A DNA stretch of 19,457 nucleotides from Dehalococcoidia bacterium UBA7891 (GCA_002500485.1 DLRJ01000114.1:5477-24933); one strand, 5' to 3'. Positions 7,440 to 15,078 are shown, counted from the first letter of the stretch. Numbers and translations are program-made. Notes: generated from the letters alone by a model not told the origin.

Positions 7440-8198
7440 ATGAAACTGGCGCTTACAATTGAATATCAAGGGACCGGATATCATGGATTTCAATATCAAA
7501 CTAACGCAAACACTGTACAGGAGGAATTAGAAAACTCAATAGAACGGCTCACCGGTAGAAAAACAAGAATTACTGCAGCAGGTAGAACGGACGCAGGAGT
7601 TCATGCTAGAAACCAAATCGCAACATTCGACACAAACTCCGATTTGGAAACGGACCAGATAGCCAAAGGAATGAATCATTACCTTCCAGACGACATTGTT
7701 GTTAAAAAAGTTGTTCAAGTAGGAAAGAAATTTGATCCTAGGAGAGACGCGAAATCAAGGGTTTACAGATATTCGATTCTTAATTCCAATTTTCGTTCGC
7801 CTTTGAAGAGGTTGTACACACATAGTGTTATCGGCAGTCTTGATAGAGACCTTATGTGTGAGGGAGCTGAGTTGTTTTTGGGAGAACATGATTTTAGTAA
7901 ATTTGCCGGTAAGGTGGAAAATAACAAAACCACTGTCAGAATGATTTATCGATCTGAATGGACTTATGGGCATGAAACGCTTACCTATGAAGTTGAAGGA
8001 AATGCCTTTCTCCCTCACCAAGTGAGACGGATGGTAGGAAGTTTGGTGGACTTGGGTAGGGGAAACTTAAAATTGCAGGATGTCCAAGATCTAATTAACG
8101 GTGAAGGTTCTGCTAGGAGCAATGCAATGCCTTCAAAAGGATTGTGTCTCGAAAAAATAATTTATGAGAACTATTGTGATTTAACTCCTCTCAATTGA
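7440..8198 (+). CDS. truA: tRNA pseudouridine(38-40) synthase TruA
   Basis: TruA isomerises uridines 38, 39 and 40 in the tRNA anticodon stem to pseudouridine. The 252-residue protein starts LALTIEYQGTGYHGFQYQ. The catalytic aspartate is D51 in GRTDAGVHA. The active-site tyrosine region RVYRYSIL is at 108-114, and the closing motif FLPHQVRRMVGSLV is at 190-203. Length and motif order are normal for the family. The stop codon lies 11 bp before the rplM ATG. The rplQ-truA-rplM-rpsI arrangement is known from Chloroflexota, Firmicutes and Actinobacteria; the ECF ATPase genes that Firmicutes insert between rplQ and truA are absent. Confidence 0.96.
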   Translation: MKLALTIEYQGTGYHGFQYQTNANTVQEELENSIERLTGRKTRITAAGRTDAGVHARNQIATFDTNSDLETDQIAKGMNHYLPDDIVVKKVVQVGKKFDPRRDAKSRVYRYSILNSNFRSPLKRLYTHSVIGSLDRDLMCEGAELFLGEHDFSKFAGKVENNKTTVRMIYRSEWTYGHETLTYEVEGNAFLPHQVRRMVGSLVDLGRGNLKLQDVQDLINGEGSARSNAMPSKGLCLEKIIYENYCDLTPLN

Positions 8199-8209
8199 AG
8201 GATATACCT

Positions 8210-8644
8210 ATGACGATAAAACAAAAAATGGAACAGCCTAATATAAGTGAATTGAAACCAGGTTGGCATGTAATTGATGCGGAAGGCAAAACACTGGGTA
8301 GGATAAGCTCGGAAATTGCGATACTTTTGCAGGGCAAGCATAAACCTGGATATGTTCCCTATTTGAACACTGGGGACTATGTAGTTGTAGTAAATGCGGA
8401 AAAAATTCATGTTACAGGGAAGAAAGTAGAGCAAAAGAAATACTATCGACACAGTGGATACCATGGTGGTTTAACGGAAAGAACTTTACAGCAAATGCTG
8501 GATAAACATCCTGACCGTGTTATTAAACAGTCTGTGAAAGGGATGCTGCCCAAAAACATTCCGGGAAGGAGGATGTTGGGCCGATTGAAAGTTTATCCCG
8601 GAAGTGAACATCCTCATCAGGCCCAAATAAATTCTGCTGAATAA
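8210..8644 (+). CDS. rplM: 50S ribosomal protein L13
   Basis: L13 is an early assembly protein of the large subunit. The frame can be opened at a TTG at 8195 inside the end of truA, but I chose the ATG at 8210. GAAGGA at 8197-8202 lies seven bases before it, and the 144-residue product matches the family length. Blocks include WHVIDAEGKTLGRISSEIA, GKHKPGYVPYLNTGDYVVVVNA, TGKKVEQKKYYRHSGYHGG, VKGMLPKN and LKVYPGSEHPHQAQ. An ATG at 8228 is a weaker alternative. It pairs with rpsI in almost all bacteria, as here 37 bp downstream. Confidence 0.96.
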   Translation: MTIKQKMEQPNISELKPGWHVIDAEGKTLGRISSEIAILLQGKHKPGYVPYLNTGDYVVVVNAEKIHVTGKKVEQKKYYRHSGYHGGLTERTLQQMLDKHPDRVIKQSVKGMLPKNIPGRRMLGRLKVYPGSEHPHQAQINSAE

Positions 8645-8681
8645 CGAAGGGTTAATTGCCTAATTTGGAAAGGAGAAAACA

Positions 8682-9080
8682 TTGGTTGAACAACAATACA
8701 CATATGCAGTTGGTAGGAGAAAGACCTCAGTGGCGCAGGTTAGGCTATATCAGGATGCTGGTCCTGTAGTTGTGGAAGATAAATTAATAGAAGATGCTTT
8801 CCCTTTTAGTACATGGCAACAAATAATAAATGAGCCTTTCACTGTAACAAATACCCAAGGGAAATTTAGGGTCGTGGCTAAGGTGAAGGGTGGTGGAATT
8901 AGCGGACGGGCTGGAGCCATAAGGCACGGTATATCAAGGGCTCTTGCTGAAATTGACAATGGCAGATACAGAGATGAGCTGAAAAGGGCAGGGTTACTTA
9001 CCAGAGATTCACGTGTAAAAGAACGAAAAAAACCTGGTCTTAAGGGAGCACGAAAGGCCAAACAGTACACTAAGCGTTAA
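8682..9080 (+). CDS. rpsI: 30S ribosomal protein S9
   Basis: S9 lies in the small-subunit head, and its basic C-terminal tail contacts P-site tRNA. The 132-residue product begins with TTG (8682), backed by AGGAG at 8671-8675 at ideal spacing. Family blocks are YAVGRRKTSVAQVRLY, VVAKVKGGGISGRAGAIRHGISRAL, LKRAGLLTRDSRVKERKKPG and the invariant end KARKAKQYTKR-type tail (here GARKAKQYTKR). It is the last ribosomal gene of the cluster. Confidence 0.97.
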   Translation: MVEQQYTYAVGRRKTSVAQVRLYQDAGPVVVEDKLIEDAFPFSTWQQIINEPFTVTNTQGKFRVVAKVKGGGISGRAGAIRHGISRALAEIDNGRYRDELKRAGLLTRDSRVKERKKPGLKGARKAKQYTKR

Positions 9081-9087
9081 CTTAAAC

Positions 9088-9093
9088 TATAAT
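9088..9093 (+). promoter_or_regulatory. Candidate -10 element (TATAAT) after rpsI
   Basis: A perfect TATAAT lies at 9088-9093 in the 40-bp gap between rpsI and the DtxR-family gene. A transcript would start near 9100, just upstream of the GTG at 9121. No convincing -35 hexamer is visible at 16-18 bp. I see no rho-independent terminator after rpsI, so read-through from the ribosomal cluster is also possible. The call rests on the -10 hexamer and its position only. Confidence 0.35.
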
Positions 9094-9120
9094 TTGAGTT
9101 TCTTGGTGCTATCGATATAG

Positions 9121-9849
9121 GTGCGGAGATTGGCAAATTCAAGAGCCATAACGTCAGCTGTTTTTAATACTTCTAGATTATCCATGGCAATGGAAAACTA
9201 TCTTTTGTCTATTCTTCGCCTTGAGGAACAACAGACCAAAGTTTCCGTTGCCCAATTGTCTGAGCATTTTAAAACTTTGCCACTGGGTGAAGGACTAGGT
9301 ACATCACTTCCTTCTGTCAGTGCAATGATCAGAAGGATGTCCAGAGAAAAACTGGTTGGTATCTCCACAGACAAAGAAATTGTCCTGACTAAAAACGGCC
9401 GTCAGTATGCGGAAGTTATTTTACGAAGACACCGTCTGGCTGAAAGACTTTTGGTGGATGTATTAAATATCGACTTAGAGTTTGCTCACATTGAGGCACA
9501 TCGACTGGAACACGCTATGTCTCCATACTTAGAACAAAAGATTGTAGACTTATTAGGTAGCCCTCAGACTTGTCCTTTTGGACATCCGATACCAGGGAGT
9601 GACTATACCGTTCCAGCTAACGCTGTAACGTTAGATAAGTGTAGACCTGGCAACAAATATGTTTTGGACAGAGTTCCTGAGGATAATCAGGATTTGTTAG
9701 CCTATTTTGTTGAAAAAGGATTTGTTCCAGAGACTTCCATTAAGATAATCGATTCATCTTTGCCAAGAGGGATCGTAACCCTCGAATGCAATCAAGATGA
9801 ACTTGTGTTTAGTACTGTAGTGGCCAAACTTATATGGGTTAAGTCCTAA
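9121..9849 (+). CDS. DtxR/IdeR-family metal-dependent transcriptional regulator (start uncertain)
   Basis: This family represses metal-uptake genes when Fe2+ or Mn2+ is bound. The three DtxR parts are visible: a winged helix (about 22-90), a dimerisation/metal domain (RRHRLAERLLVDVL, AHIEAHRLEHAMS, then CPFGHPIPG, to about 160), and a C-terminal FeoA/SH3-like domain (170-242). Ancillary-site ligands H104, E108 and H123 match DtxR H79, E83 and H98. In the primary site E130 and H131 are kept, but the positions of DtxR M10 and C102 hold N26 and H127. About nine extra residues (KTLPLGEGLG region, 51-60) separate the two helices of the helix-turn-helix. The start is uncertain: GTG 9121, TTG 9130 and ATG 9184 are in frame and none has a clean ribosome binding site. 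The target metal cannot be read from sequence. Confidence 0.88.
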   Translation: MRRLANSRAITSAVFNTSRLSMAMENYLLSILRLEEQQTKVSVAQLSEHFKTLPLGEGLGTSLPSVSAMIRRMSREKLVGISTDKEIVLTKNGRQYAEVILRRHRLAERLLVDVLNIDLEFAHIEAHRLEHAMSPYLEQKIVDLLGSPQTCPFGHPIPGSDYTVPANAVTLDKCRPGNKYVLDRVPEDNQDLLAYFVEKGFVPETSIKIIDSSLPRGIVTLECNQDELVFSTVVAKLIWVKS

Positions 9850-9862
9850 CAAGTAGAAATTT

Positions 9863-11419
9863 TTGAAAATCCTTTCATCTCATCAAATGCGGGATCTTGA
9901 AGCTAAGAGTGAAACACTTGGAATATCCACCAATGAATTAATGAATAATGCTGGATTCTCAATAGCAAGCCACATAGCAAAAAATATGGGGCCGCTGAAA
10001 GGCTTGAAAGTGGTTTCGCTCGTGGGGACAGGAAACAATGGATCGGATTGCTTAATAGCTAGTGGCCACTTAGCTAAGTGGGGAGCTTCAGTTACTGCAT
10101 TGATTCTCAAACCACGCGCAGAACCCGACTTAAGAAGCCAGGAAACTCTCGAGTCGGGAATTTCATTAATAGATATAGGTGAAGGGAAAGGAAATATCTC
10201 TTTTTCCTCAGTGCATTCACTTTTAAAAAATGCCCACATCATAATCGATGGCATTTTAGGGATTGGGACCAGTTTACCTATTCGTGATCCCTTTAAAACA
10301 GTTCTTTCTGATATTAGGGATTTAAATGGAAAAAAAGCGAAGGTTTTTTCTATAGACGTCCCATCTGGTGTAGATTCTGACACCTCTGCAGTGGATCCGT
10401 TGGCTGTGAAACCGGATGTAACCCTTGCACTTGGCTATTTAAAGCCTTGTCATGCTAACCAGCCTGCAGCAAATTTTTGTGGGGAAATAATTATCTGTGA
10501 TATTGGTTTACCCAGTCATTTAAGTGGTGAGATGGATACCGAATTGTTGTCGGATGATTATGTAAGACCAATTTTGCCAGCCCGACCGATTTCATCCCAC
10601 AAAGGTAGTTACGGAAAAGGGATGGTAGTAGGTGGGTCAGATAACTACATTGGTGCACCGGTTCTTGCAGCTTCATCAGCTATGAAGACAGGACTTGGCC
10701 TTGTGACTATCGCAACCTTTGAGGGTTTAGTAAATCCTATGGCTAATATGTTTCCTGAAGCTACATTTCTACCTCTCAAAGAGGCCGAAATGGATATAGG
10801 GTCCGGTCAACATATGGCAAGGCAAATTTTTGAAGCAGTTGAAGACTATAAAGTTTTATTAATTGGATGTGGCTTTGGAACTTCGCGAACAGCGGATAGG
10901 ATTTTTCAGAACCTAGTTCTGTCTAACATTAAACTTCCTCAGCTTGTTTTAGATGCCGACGGTTTGAATATGTTGTCGAAAATTTCGAGCTGGTGGAACA
11001 AGATACCTTTCAACAGTATATTAACCCCCCATCCCAAGGAAATGTCACGTTTAACCAGGCTATCAGTATCGGAAATACAGTCGGATCGTTTAAATGTGGC
11101 GAAGAGATTTTCAGAACAATGGGGAGTCACTGTAGTTTTAAAGGGTGCCAATACTGTGATATGTGATCCAAATGGTTCTTCAACAATAAGTCCTTATGCA
11201 AATCCTATTTTATCTTCTGCTGGTACAGGTGACGTGTTGGCAGGGTTGATTACAGGGTTCATCGGACAGGGCAATAGTCCGTTAGAAGCTTCTTCGTTGG
11301 GAGTTTACATTCATGGTAAAACTGCTGACTCAGTGTCACTTCAGATTGGATCTTCAGGGTTACTTGCAACTGAATTAGCGAATAATGTTCCATTTACGAT
11401 TAAATATTTGAGGAATTAG
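9863..11419 (+). CDS. nnr: Bifunctional NAD(P)H-hydrate repair enzyme (epimerase + ADP/ATP-dependent dehydratase)
   Basis: The enzyme repairs damaged nicotinamide cofactors. The N-terminal YjeF_N domain epimerises R/S-NAD(P)HX, and the C-terminal ribokinase-like domain dehydrates S-NAD(P)HX using ADP or ATP. The 518-residue fusion shows both. The N-domain (about 1-225) has the Rossmann motif GTGNNGSDC at 55-63, IDGILGIG near 128-135, and SIDVPSGVDSDT at 163-174. The C-domain (about 235-518) has HKGSYGKGMVVGG at 246-258, LDADGLN at 363-369, LTPHPKE at 387-393, and the catalytic AGTGDVLAG at 453-461. The start is TTG (9863), preceded by only a weak AAGTAG; no better start is near the conserved N-terminus. 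It lies 13 bp after the regulator gene and 7 bp before ubiE, so the three are probably cotranscribed. Confidence 0.94.
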   Translation: MKILSSHQMRDLEAKSETLGISTNELMNNAGFSIASHIAKNMGPLKGLKVVSLVGTGNNGSDCLIASGHLAKWGASVTALILKPRAEPDLRSQETLESGISLIDIGEGKGNISFSSVHSLLKNAHIIIDGILGIGTSLPIRDPFKTVLSDIRDLNGKKAKVFSIDVPSGVDSDTSAVDPLAVKPDVTLALGYLKPCHANQPAANFCGEIIICDIGLPSHLSGEMDTELLSDDYVRPILPARPISSHKGSYGKGMVVGGSDNYIGAPVLAASSAMKTGLGLVTIATFEGLVNPMANMFPEATFLPLKEAEMDIGSGQHMARQIFEAVEDYKVLLIGCGFGTSRTADRIFQNLVLSNIKLPQLVLDADGLNMLSKISSWWNKIPFNSILTPHPKEMSRLTRLSVSEIQSDRLNVAKRFSEQWGVTVVLKGANTVICDPNGSSTISPYANPILSSAGTGDVLAGLITGFIGQGNSPLEASSLGVYIHGKTADSVSLQIGSSGLLATELANNVPFTIKYLRN

Positions 11420-11426
11420 AGATACT

Positions 11427-12143
11427 TTGGTTCAGCTAAAAGGGAATAATAGATCAGCTTTTGTGGCATCAATGTTTGGAAGAATTTCACGCCGATATGA
11501 CCTGCTAAATACTCTCATGACAGTTGGAATGCATTACATATGGAGAAGAAAGGCGGCAAAATTAGCTGCAACTCATGTCACAGGGGATATTTTAGATGTA
11601 GCTTCTGGCACTGGTGATTTTGCCTTTGACCTACTTAAGCACTCCAATGTCAAGATTGTTGTTGGATTGGATTTTTCTCCCGAAATGTTAGATATCGCTA
11701 TAGGCAAAAGTGTTAGATTAGGGTTTGAAGGTAGCTTTATTCCTGTGATGGGCGACGCACATTTTTTGCCATTTCCCGATGAAAGGTTTGTTAGTACTAC
11801 TGTTGGATTTGGGGCACGAAATTTTTCTGATCTACCGAAGGCACTGGCAGACATTGTAAGAGTAACTCGGCGGGGTGGTAAAGTTACAGTGTTGGAAATC
11901 GTTAGGCCTCAAGGTAAATTGGCATCCGTTTTGTTTTTAGGTTATTTCGGGTGGGTGACTCCTAAGCTGGGAAGATTTTTCGCTGGGGATTACGAAGCTT
12001 ATAATTATCTTCCGGAATCTGTTCAGAATTTTATGTCAGCCACGCAGCTTTCTGAAATTTTAGAGGGTGCAGGGTTGAGAAACTTGGTTGTCGAGACTAA
12101 AGGGATGGGTTCAATCGCTATAATTTCGGGGAAACGTCCTTAA
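11427..12143 (+). CDS. Demethylmenaquinone/2-polyprenyl-quinol C-methyltransferase (UbiE/MenG family)
   Basis: This SAM-dependent enzyme adds the ring C-methyl group in menaquinone (and in some bacteria ubiquinone) synthesis. The 238-residue protein opens with the family block VASMFGRISRRYDLLNTLMTVGMHYIWRR (13-41). The SAM-binding motif I is ILDVASGTGDFAFDL (55-69), the post-I acidic residue lies in VGLDFSPEML, and GFGARNF (127-133) and the family-specific YNYLPESVQNF (192-202) follow. The start is TTG at 11427 with AGGAA about 11 bases upstream; this is the least certain point. Menaquinone is the likelier substrate for a lineage like this, but sequence alone does not separate MenG from UbiE. 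It converges on the htrA-like gene with one base between stops. Confidence 0.92.
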   Translation: MVQLKGNNRSAFVASMFGRISRRYDLLNTLMTVGMHYIWRRKAAKLAATHVTGDILDVASGTGDFAFDLLKHSNVKIVVGLDFSPEMLDIAIGKSVRLGFEGSFIPVMGDAHFLPFPDERFVSTTVGFGARNFSDLPKALADIVRVTRRGGKVTVLEIVRPQGKLASVLFLGYFGWVTPKLGRFFAGDYEAYNYLPESVQNFMSATQLSEILEGAGLRNLVVETKGMGSIAIISGKRP

Positions 12144-12150
12144 ATTAAGG
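12138..12150. repeat. Palindrome spanning two convergent stop codons
   Basis: CCTTAA-A-TTAAGG is a perfect 6-bp palindrome with one central base. The left arm contains the TAA stop of the methyltransferase gene (12141-12143). The right arm, on the other strand, contains the TAA stop of the protease gene (12145-12147). It is too tight to form a stable RNA hairpin and has no U-tract, so I do not call it a terminator. Confidence 0.6.
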
Positions 12151-13242
12151 CCTTACATCTAAGACTATTTCTGTCATTAAGGGAGATTTTTCGGAAATAT
12201 AGGTCACCGTTACTATATCGCCTACGTTATAACCCCAAAGGAGGGGTAAGAACTCTGACATAGTTGGAGTTGCGGTTCCGTTAATTGCTGTGATGACATC
12301 CCCTACTTTAAGGTTTCCGTGATCGGCGGGACCATTCGGCGATATGTGGGTAACGAATATACCTTTTGAGACACCTAAGTCATACCTTTTTGCAATTGTA
12401 TTGGTTGTATTTATTCCACGGAGTCCTATTAATGGCCGGGTTACTTTTCCTTCTTTTATAAGACTATCGATCACCGGCTGTGCCACCGAGGAAGAGACTG
12501 AAAACCCTATTCCTTGGGCACCACTGTATACAGCAGTATTTATACCAATGACTTCCCCCTCGTCGCTGACCAATGGACCACCACTGTTACCTTGATTGAT
12601 GGCGGCATCAGTTTGGATCATGTCGTATAAATCCCCTCTTTCAGTCTGAACTGTTCTTCCGACACCACTTATGATGCCGAATGTCACGCTTGGGCCACCC
12701 CTCAAACCTAATGCATTCCCAATCGTAAATACCCAGTCTCCGGGTCTAAGCCCACTGGAGTCTCCAAATTTAATTGTAGAAAGATTGTCCGCTTCTATTT
12801 TGATTACGGCGAGATCAGTTAAAACATCAAGACCTACTATTTCAGCTGAATAGTTTCTGCCATCTGCTAGAGATACTTCTATATCAGATGTATTTTGTAT
12901 CACATGATAATTGGTAATAATGTAGCCATCATTACTAATGATTATGCCAGTTCCAGATCCCTCATCAGTAAAATCAAAGAACCGTCCCCTTGAAACTATG
13001 TCTACGGATATGGATACAACAGATTGTTGGACGGTCTCAACTAAATCGGCCAAGGGGAATAAATTTTGTGTACCGATGGGACTTTTATTTAGATGAATAT
13101 TTCCAGATGAAATTTTCTGGGTAAAGTCGTTCGAATCAATGACAGAATAGGGAGTCTTATCAGCAGAACAAGCATGAGTTGCCAAAATGGTGATTAATAA
13201 GAGGAGAGGGCGTACCTTTTTAAGGTTTAATCGAACGAACAA
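12145..13242 (-). CDS. HtrA/DegP-family serine protease with one PDZ domain, exported
   Basis: HtrA proteins degrade or refold damaged proteins outside the cytoplasmic membrane. The 365-residue protein has a basic start and a hydrophobic stretch (LLLLITILATHAC, 13-25). This could be a Sec signal with a lipobox-like cysteine C25, although His at -2 breaks the strict lipobox pattern. The trypsin-like domain carries H113 (NYHVI), D143 (LTDLAV) and S220 (GNSGGP), with GTGIIISNDGYIITN before the His. A single PDZ domain follows (about 267-362; PLIGLRG, GPADHGNLKVGDVITAING). The start is TTG at 13242 with GAAGGGG about ten bases upstream, inside the end of the yihY-like gene (23-bp overlap), which suggests coupled translation. 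It is the last gene of the three-gene minus-strand operon. Confidence 0.93.
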   Translation of the reverse strand: MFVRLNLKKVRPLLLLITILATHACSADKTPYSVIDSNDFTQKISSGNIHLNKSPIGTQNLFPLADLVETVQQSVVSISVDIVSRGRFFDFTDEGSGTGIIISNDGYIITNYHVIQNTSDIEVSLADGRNYSAEIVGLDVLTDLAVIKIEADNLSTIKFGDSSGLRPGDWVFTIGNALGLRGGPSVTFGIISGVGRTVQTERGDLYDMIQTDAAINQGNSGGPLVSDEGEVIGINTAVYSGAQGIGFSVSSSVAQPVIDSLIKEGKVTRPLIGLRGINTTNTIAKRYDLGVSKGIFVTHISPNGPADHGNLKVGDVITAINGTATPTMSEFLPLLWGYNVGDIVTVTYISEKSPLMTEIVLDVRP

Positions 13243-14131
13243 TCAAATTACCCCTTCTTTTCAAGCCAAGGAACATTGTATCTAATTTGCTTTTTTCATC
13301 TTCTGCAACACCATATTTATGAAACATTGATGTAAGTTGCGCCCCAAAAAGTAATATGATGGCGGAGATATAAAGCCATGCTTGTAAAGCCAAAAGTGCT
13401 CCTACGGATCCGTAAACTGCGTTGTAAAGGGAGAACGTACTTACTACCCATATGAAACACCACTGCCCAGCAATAAACCCAAAAGTGGCAATAAGAGCCC
13501 CGGGTATCACATACTGCATCCTCACTTTTACATTTGGCATCCATGCATAAAGTATTAGTATAGATATGAAAGCCAATATTGGTGAAATTAATTGAGCTAT
13601 TAAGTCAAGGACAAAATCTATACGGAAATCTCCGTCAGGGTCAAAATATCCGAAGAGATCTATTACAACGGAGATGATAGGCGCAGTCAAAAGGATTATT
13701 AACACCAGTATTCCTGCACCGAAAACTAAGCCGATATCTATCAATCTTTCACGGAGGAAAGGCCTGGGACGTGTTACTCCCCAGGCTGTATTGATTCCTC
13801 TTCTAATGGCCCCAAAAGCAGCAGACGAAGCCCATATCAATCCAAGAAAACTGGCAATTCCTGTGATAGTCCTAGCTTTCACTATACCTTCCATGGTCGA
13901 ACCAATCAATTCACTTGAAACGGGTATAACTTCTGCCATCTGGATAGCTAACTCGGTTCTGTCACTGTCTGGGCCAATGATGAATGCCATTACAGATACC
14001 ACAGCTAAACCTAGTGGAAACATTGAAAACAATGCGTAGAAAGAAATCGCCGCCGCCATAAAGACACAATTTTTGGATAAAAAATCGGTAACAGCTTCAT
14101 AAAGGAAATTTATGATGTTATTGAGAGACAT
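13220..14131 (-). CDS. YihY/BrkB-family integral membrane protein
   Basis: This is a 303-residue polytopic membrane protein of unknown molecular function. The family was once taken for RNase BN, which is not supported. About six hydrophobic segments are visible: roughly 25-53, 89-108, 131-158, 179-199, 208-231 and 240-266. Family blocks are AAAISFYALFSMFPLGL near the N-terminus, WASSAAFGAIRRGINTAWGV (100-119), and the last helix pair GSVGALLALQAWLYISAIILLFGAQL (241-266). The ATG at 14131 is 11 bp after the hydrolase stop. Its 3' end overlaps the start of the protease gene. Location in one operon with an extracytoplasmic protease suggests a cell-envelope role; this is inference. Confidence 0.9.
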   Translation of the reverse strand: MSLNNIINFLYEAVTDFLSKNCVFMAAAISFYALFSMFPLGLAVVSVMAFIIGPDSDRTELAIQMAEVIPVSSELIGSTMEGIVKARTITGIASFLGLIWASSAAFGAIRRGINTAWGVTRPRPFLRERLIDIGLVFGAGILVLIILLTAPIISVVIDLFGYFDPDGDFRIDFVLDLIAQLISPILAFISILILYAWMPNVKVRMQYVIPGALIATFGFIAGQWCFIWVVSTFSLYNAVYGSVGALLALQAWLYISAIILLFGAQLTSMFHKYGVAEDEKSKLDTMFLGLKRRGNLIVRSIKP

Positions 14132-14142
14132 CGATATGATTC

Positions 14143-15015
14143 TTAATTGTTTTGTCCTGAGAAAAATTCCCTCAATGCCTTTACCGTTCCTTCGCGATTT
14201 TCACTGTGAAGGCCGTGTCCGGCGCCATCTATTTCTTTAACAATCCCTTTATTAGAAGGAATCTTAGCCGCCATTTCATTGGCTTGGTTAAGGTCTAGTA
14301 CGGTGGAGGTTTCTCCTCTGATAATTAGTGTGCTGCAGGATATTTTGGGCACACAATCCCACAGGAATTCCCCCTCTTTAAGAGCAGTTCTACCTAAAAG
14401 CCACTTCATCTCTGGATCGGTTTTAGGTATGAGTATTCCATCCCAATTGGTGCGATAGGTGTACTTAACAGTTTGCCATATTTGTTCGTCGGTTAAGGTA
14501 GGTTCAGATTCCTTATGCCAATCAAATGCTTGTTCAGGTGTGAAAAAGCCTCTAGGTTTTTCTTTCGCCCCCTTTGTCATCCTTTGGTTAGCTGTGGCTT
14601 TACCGGCAGGAGAAGGGTCCGGCATTGGCCCATAATCTCCCAATGCCAGGTGCGAAATAAAATCCCCATAATATGCTCCTAAAGCTATGCCTATTCGGGA
14701 TCCTTGGGAATGGCCGTAATAATCAAATGGGTATAGACCGGTAACTTTGGCAAATGCGGCTACGTCGGAAGCGAAGTTTTGAACCGAGTAACCGCCTCTG
14801 CTCCAATCGCTATCGCCGCAACCTCGAGCATCTATGGCTACAACGTGCCACTTGTCAAAAAATTCAGATGATATGTCATCAAAAAGATGAGCATGACCAC
14901 CAATACCATGCATCAGTATTAGAGGTTTCTTTGTTTTGTCGCCACCCCAGTCAAGGTAGTGAATATTGAGATCATTTGCAACGATCCATTTGTCTTCAGG
15001 ATAAAATTGGGTCAT
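14143..15015 (-). CDS. Alpha/beta-fold hydrolase
   Basis: The protein has the alpha/beta-hydrolase plan: the oxyanion-hole HG in PLILMHGIGG, strand-turn DARGCGDSD, and the nucleophile elbow YYGHSQGSR with catalytic Ser103. The acid is probably Asp241 (TVLDLNQAN), and His267 is in DGAGHGLHSE. A GTG at 15024 is in frame, but I chose the ATG at 15015. The GTG lies inside a strong AGAGGTG ribosome binding site placed ideally for that ATG, giving 290 residues. The lid region (about 130-215) is long and hydrophilic. The substrate cannot be assigned; esterase, epoxide hydrolase-like or C-C hydrolase activity are all possible. It is the first gene of the minus-strand operon with yihY- and htrA-like genes. 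Confidence 0.9.
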   Translation of the reverse strand: MTQFYPEDKWIVANDLNIHYLDWGGDKTKKPLILMHGIGGHAHLFDDISSEFFDKWHVVAIDARGCGDSDWSRGGYSVQNFASDVAAFAKVTGLYPFDYYGHSQGSRIGIALGAYYGDFISHLALGDYGPMPDPSPAGKATANQRMTKGAKEKPRGFFTPEQAFDWHKESEPTLTDEQIWQTVKYTYRTNWDGILIPKTDPEMKWLLGRTALKEGEFLWDCVPKISCSTLIIRGETSTVLDLNQANEMAAKIPSNKGIVKEIDGAGHGLHSENREGTVKALREFFSGQNN

Positions 15016-15022
15016 GGATAAC

Positions 15023-15029
15023 ACCTCTT
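15023..15029 (-). promoter_or_regulatory. Shine-Dalgarno site deciding the hydrolase start
   Basis: On the minus strand AGAGGTG occupies 15029-15023, followed by seven bases and then ATG at 15015. The upstream alternative GTG start (15024) falls within this site, so the ATG is preferred. Confidence 0.75.
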
Positions 15030-15078
15030 ATTTAAACTTGTCCAACACTCGTTGAAACTGGCGAACCTATTCTACCAA

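Noticed and set aside
9883..10383. Open frame of 166 codons on the minus strand opposite nnr
   Set aside because: Fully antisense to the conserved epimerase domain of Nnr, and the translation has no recognisable motif.
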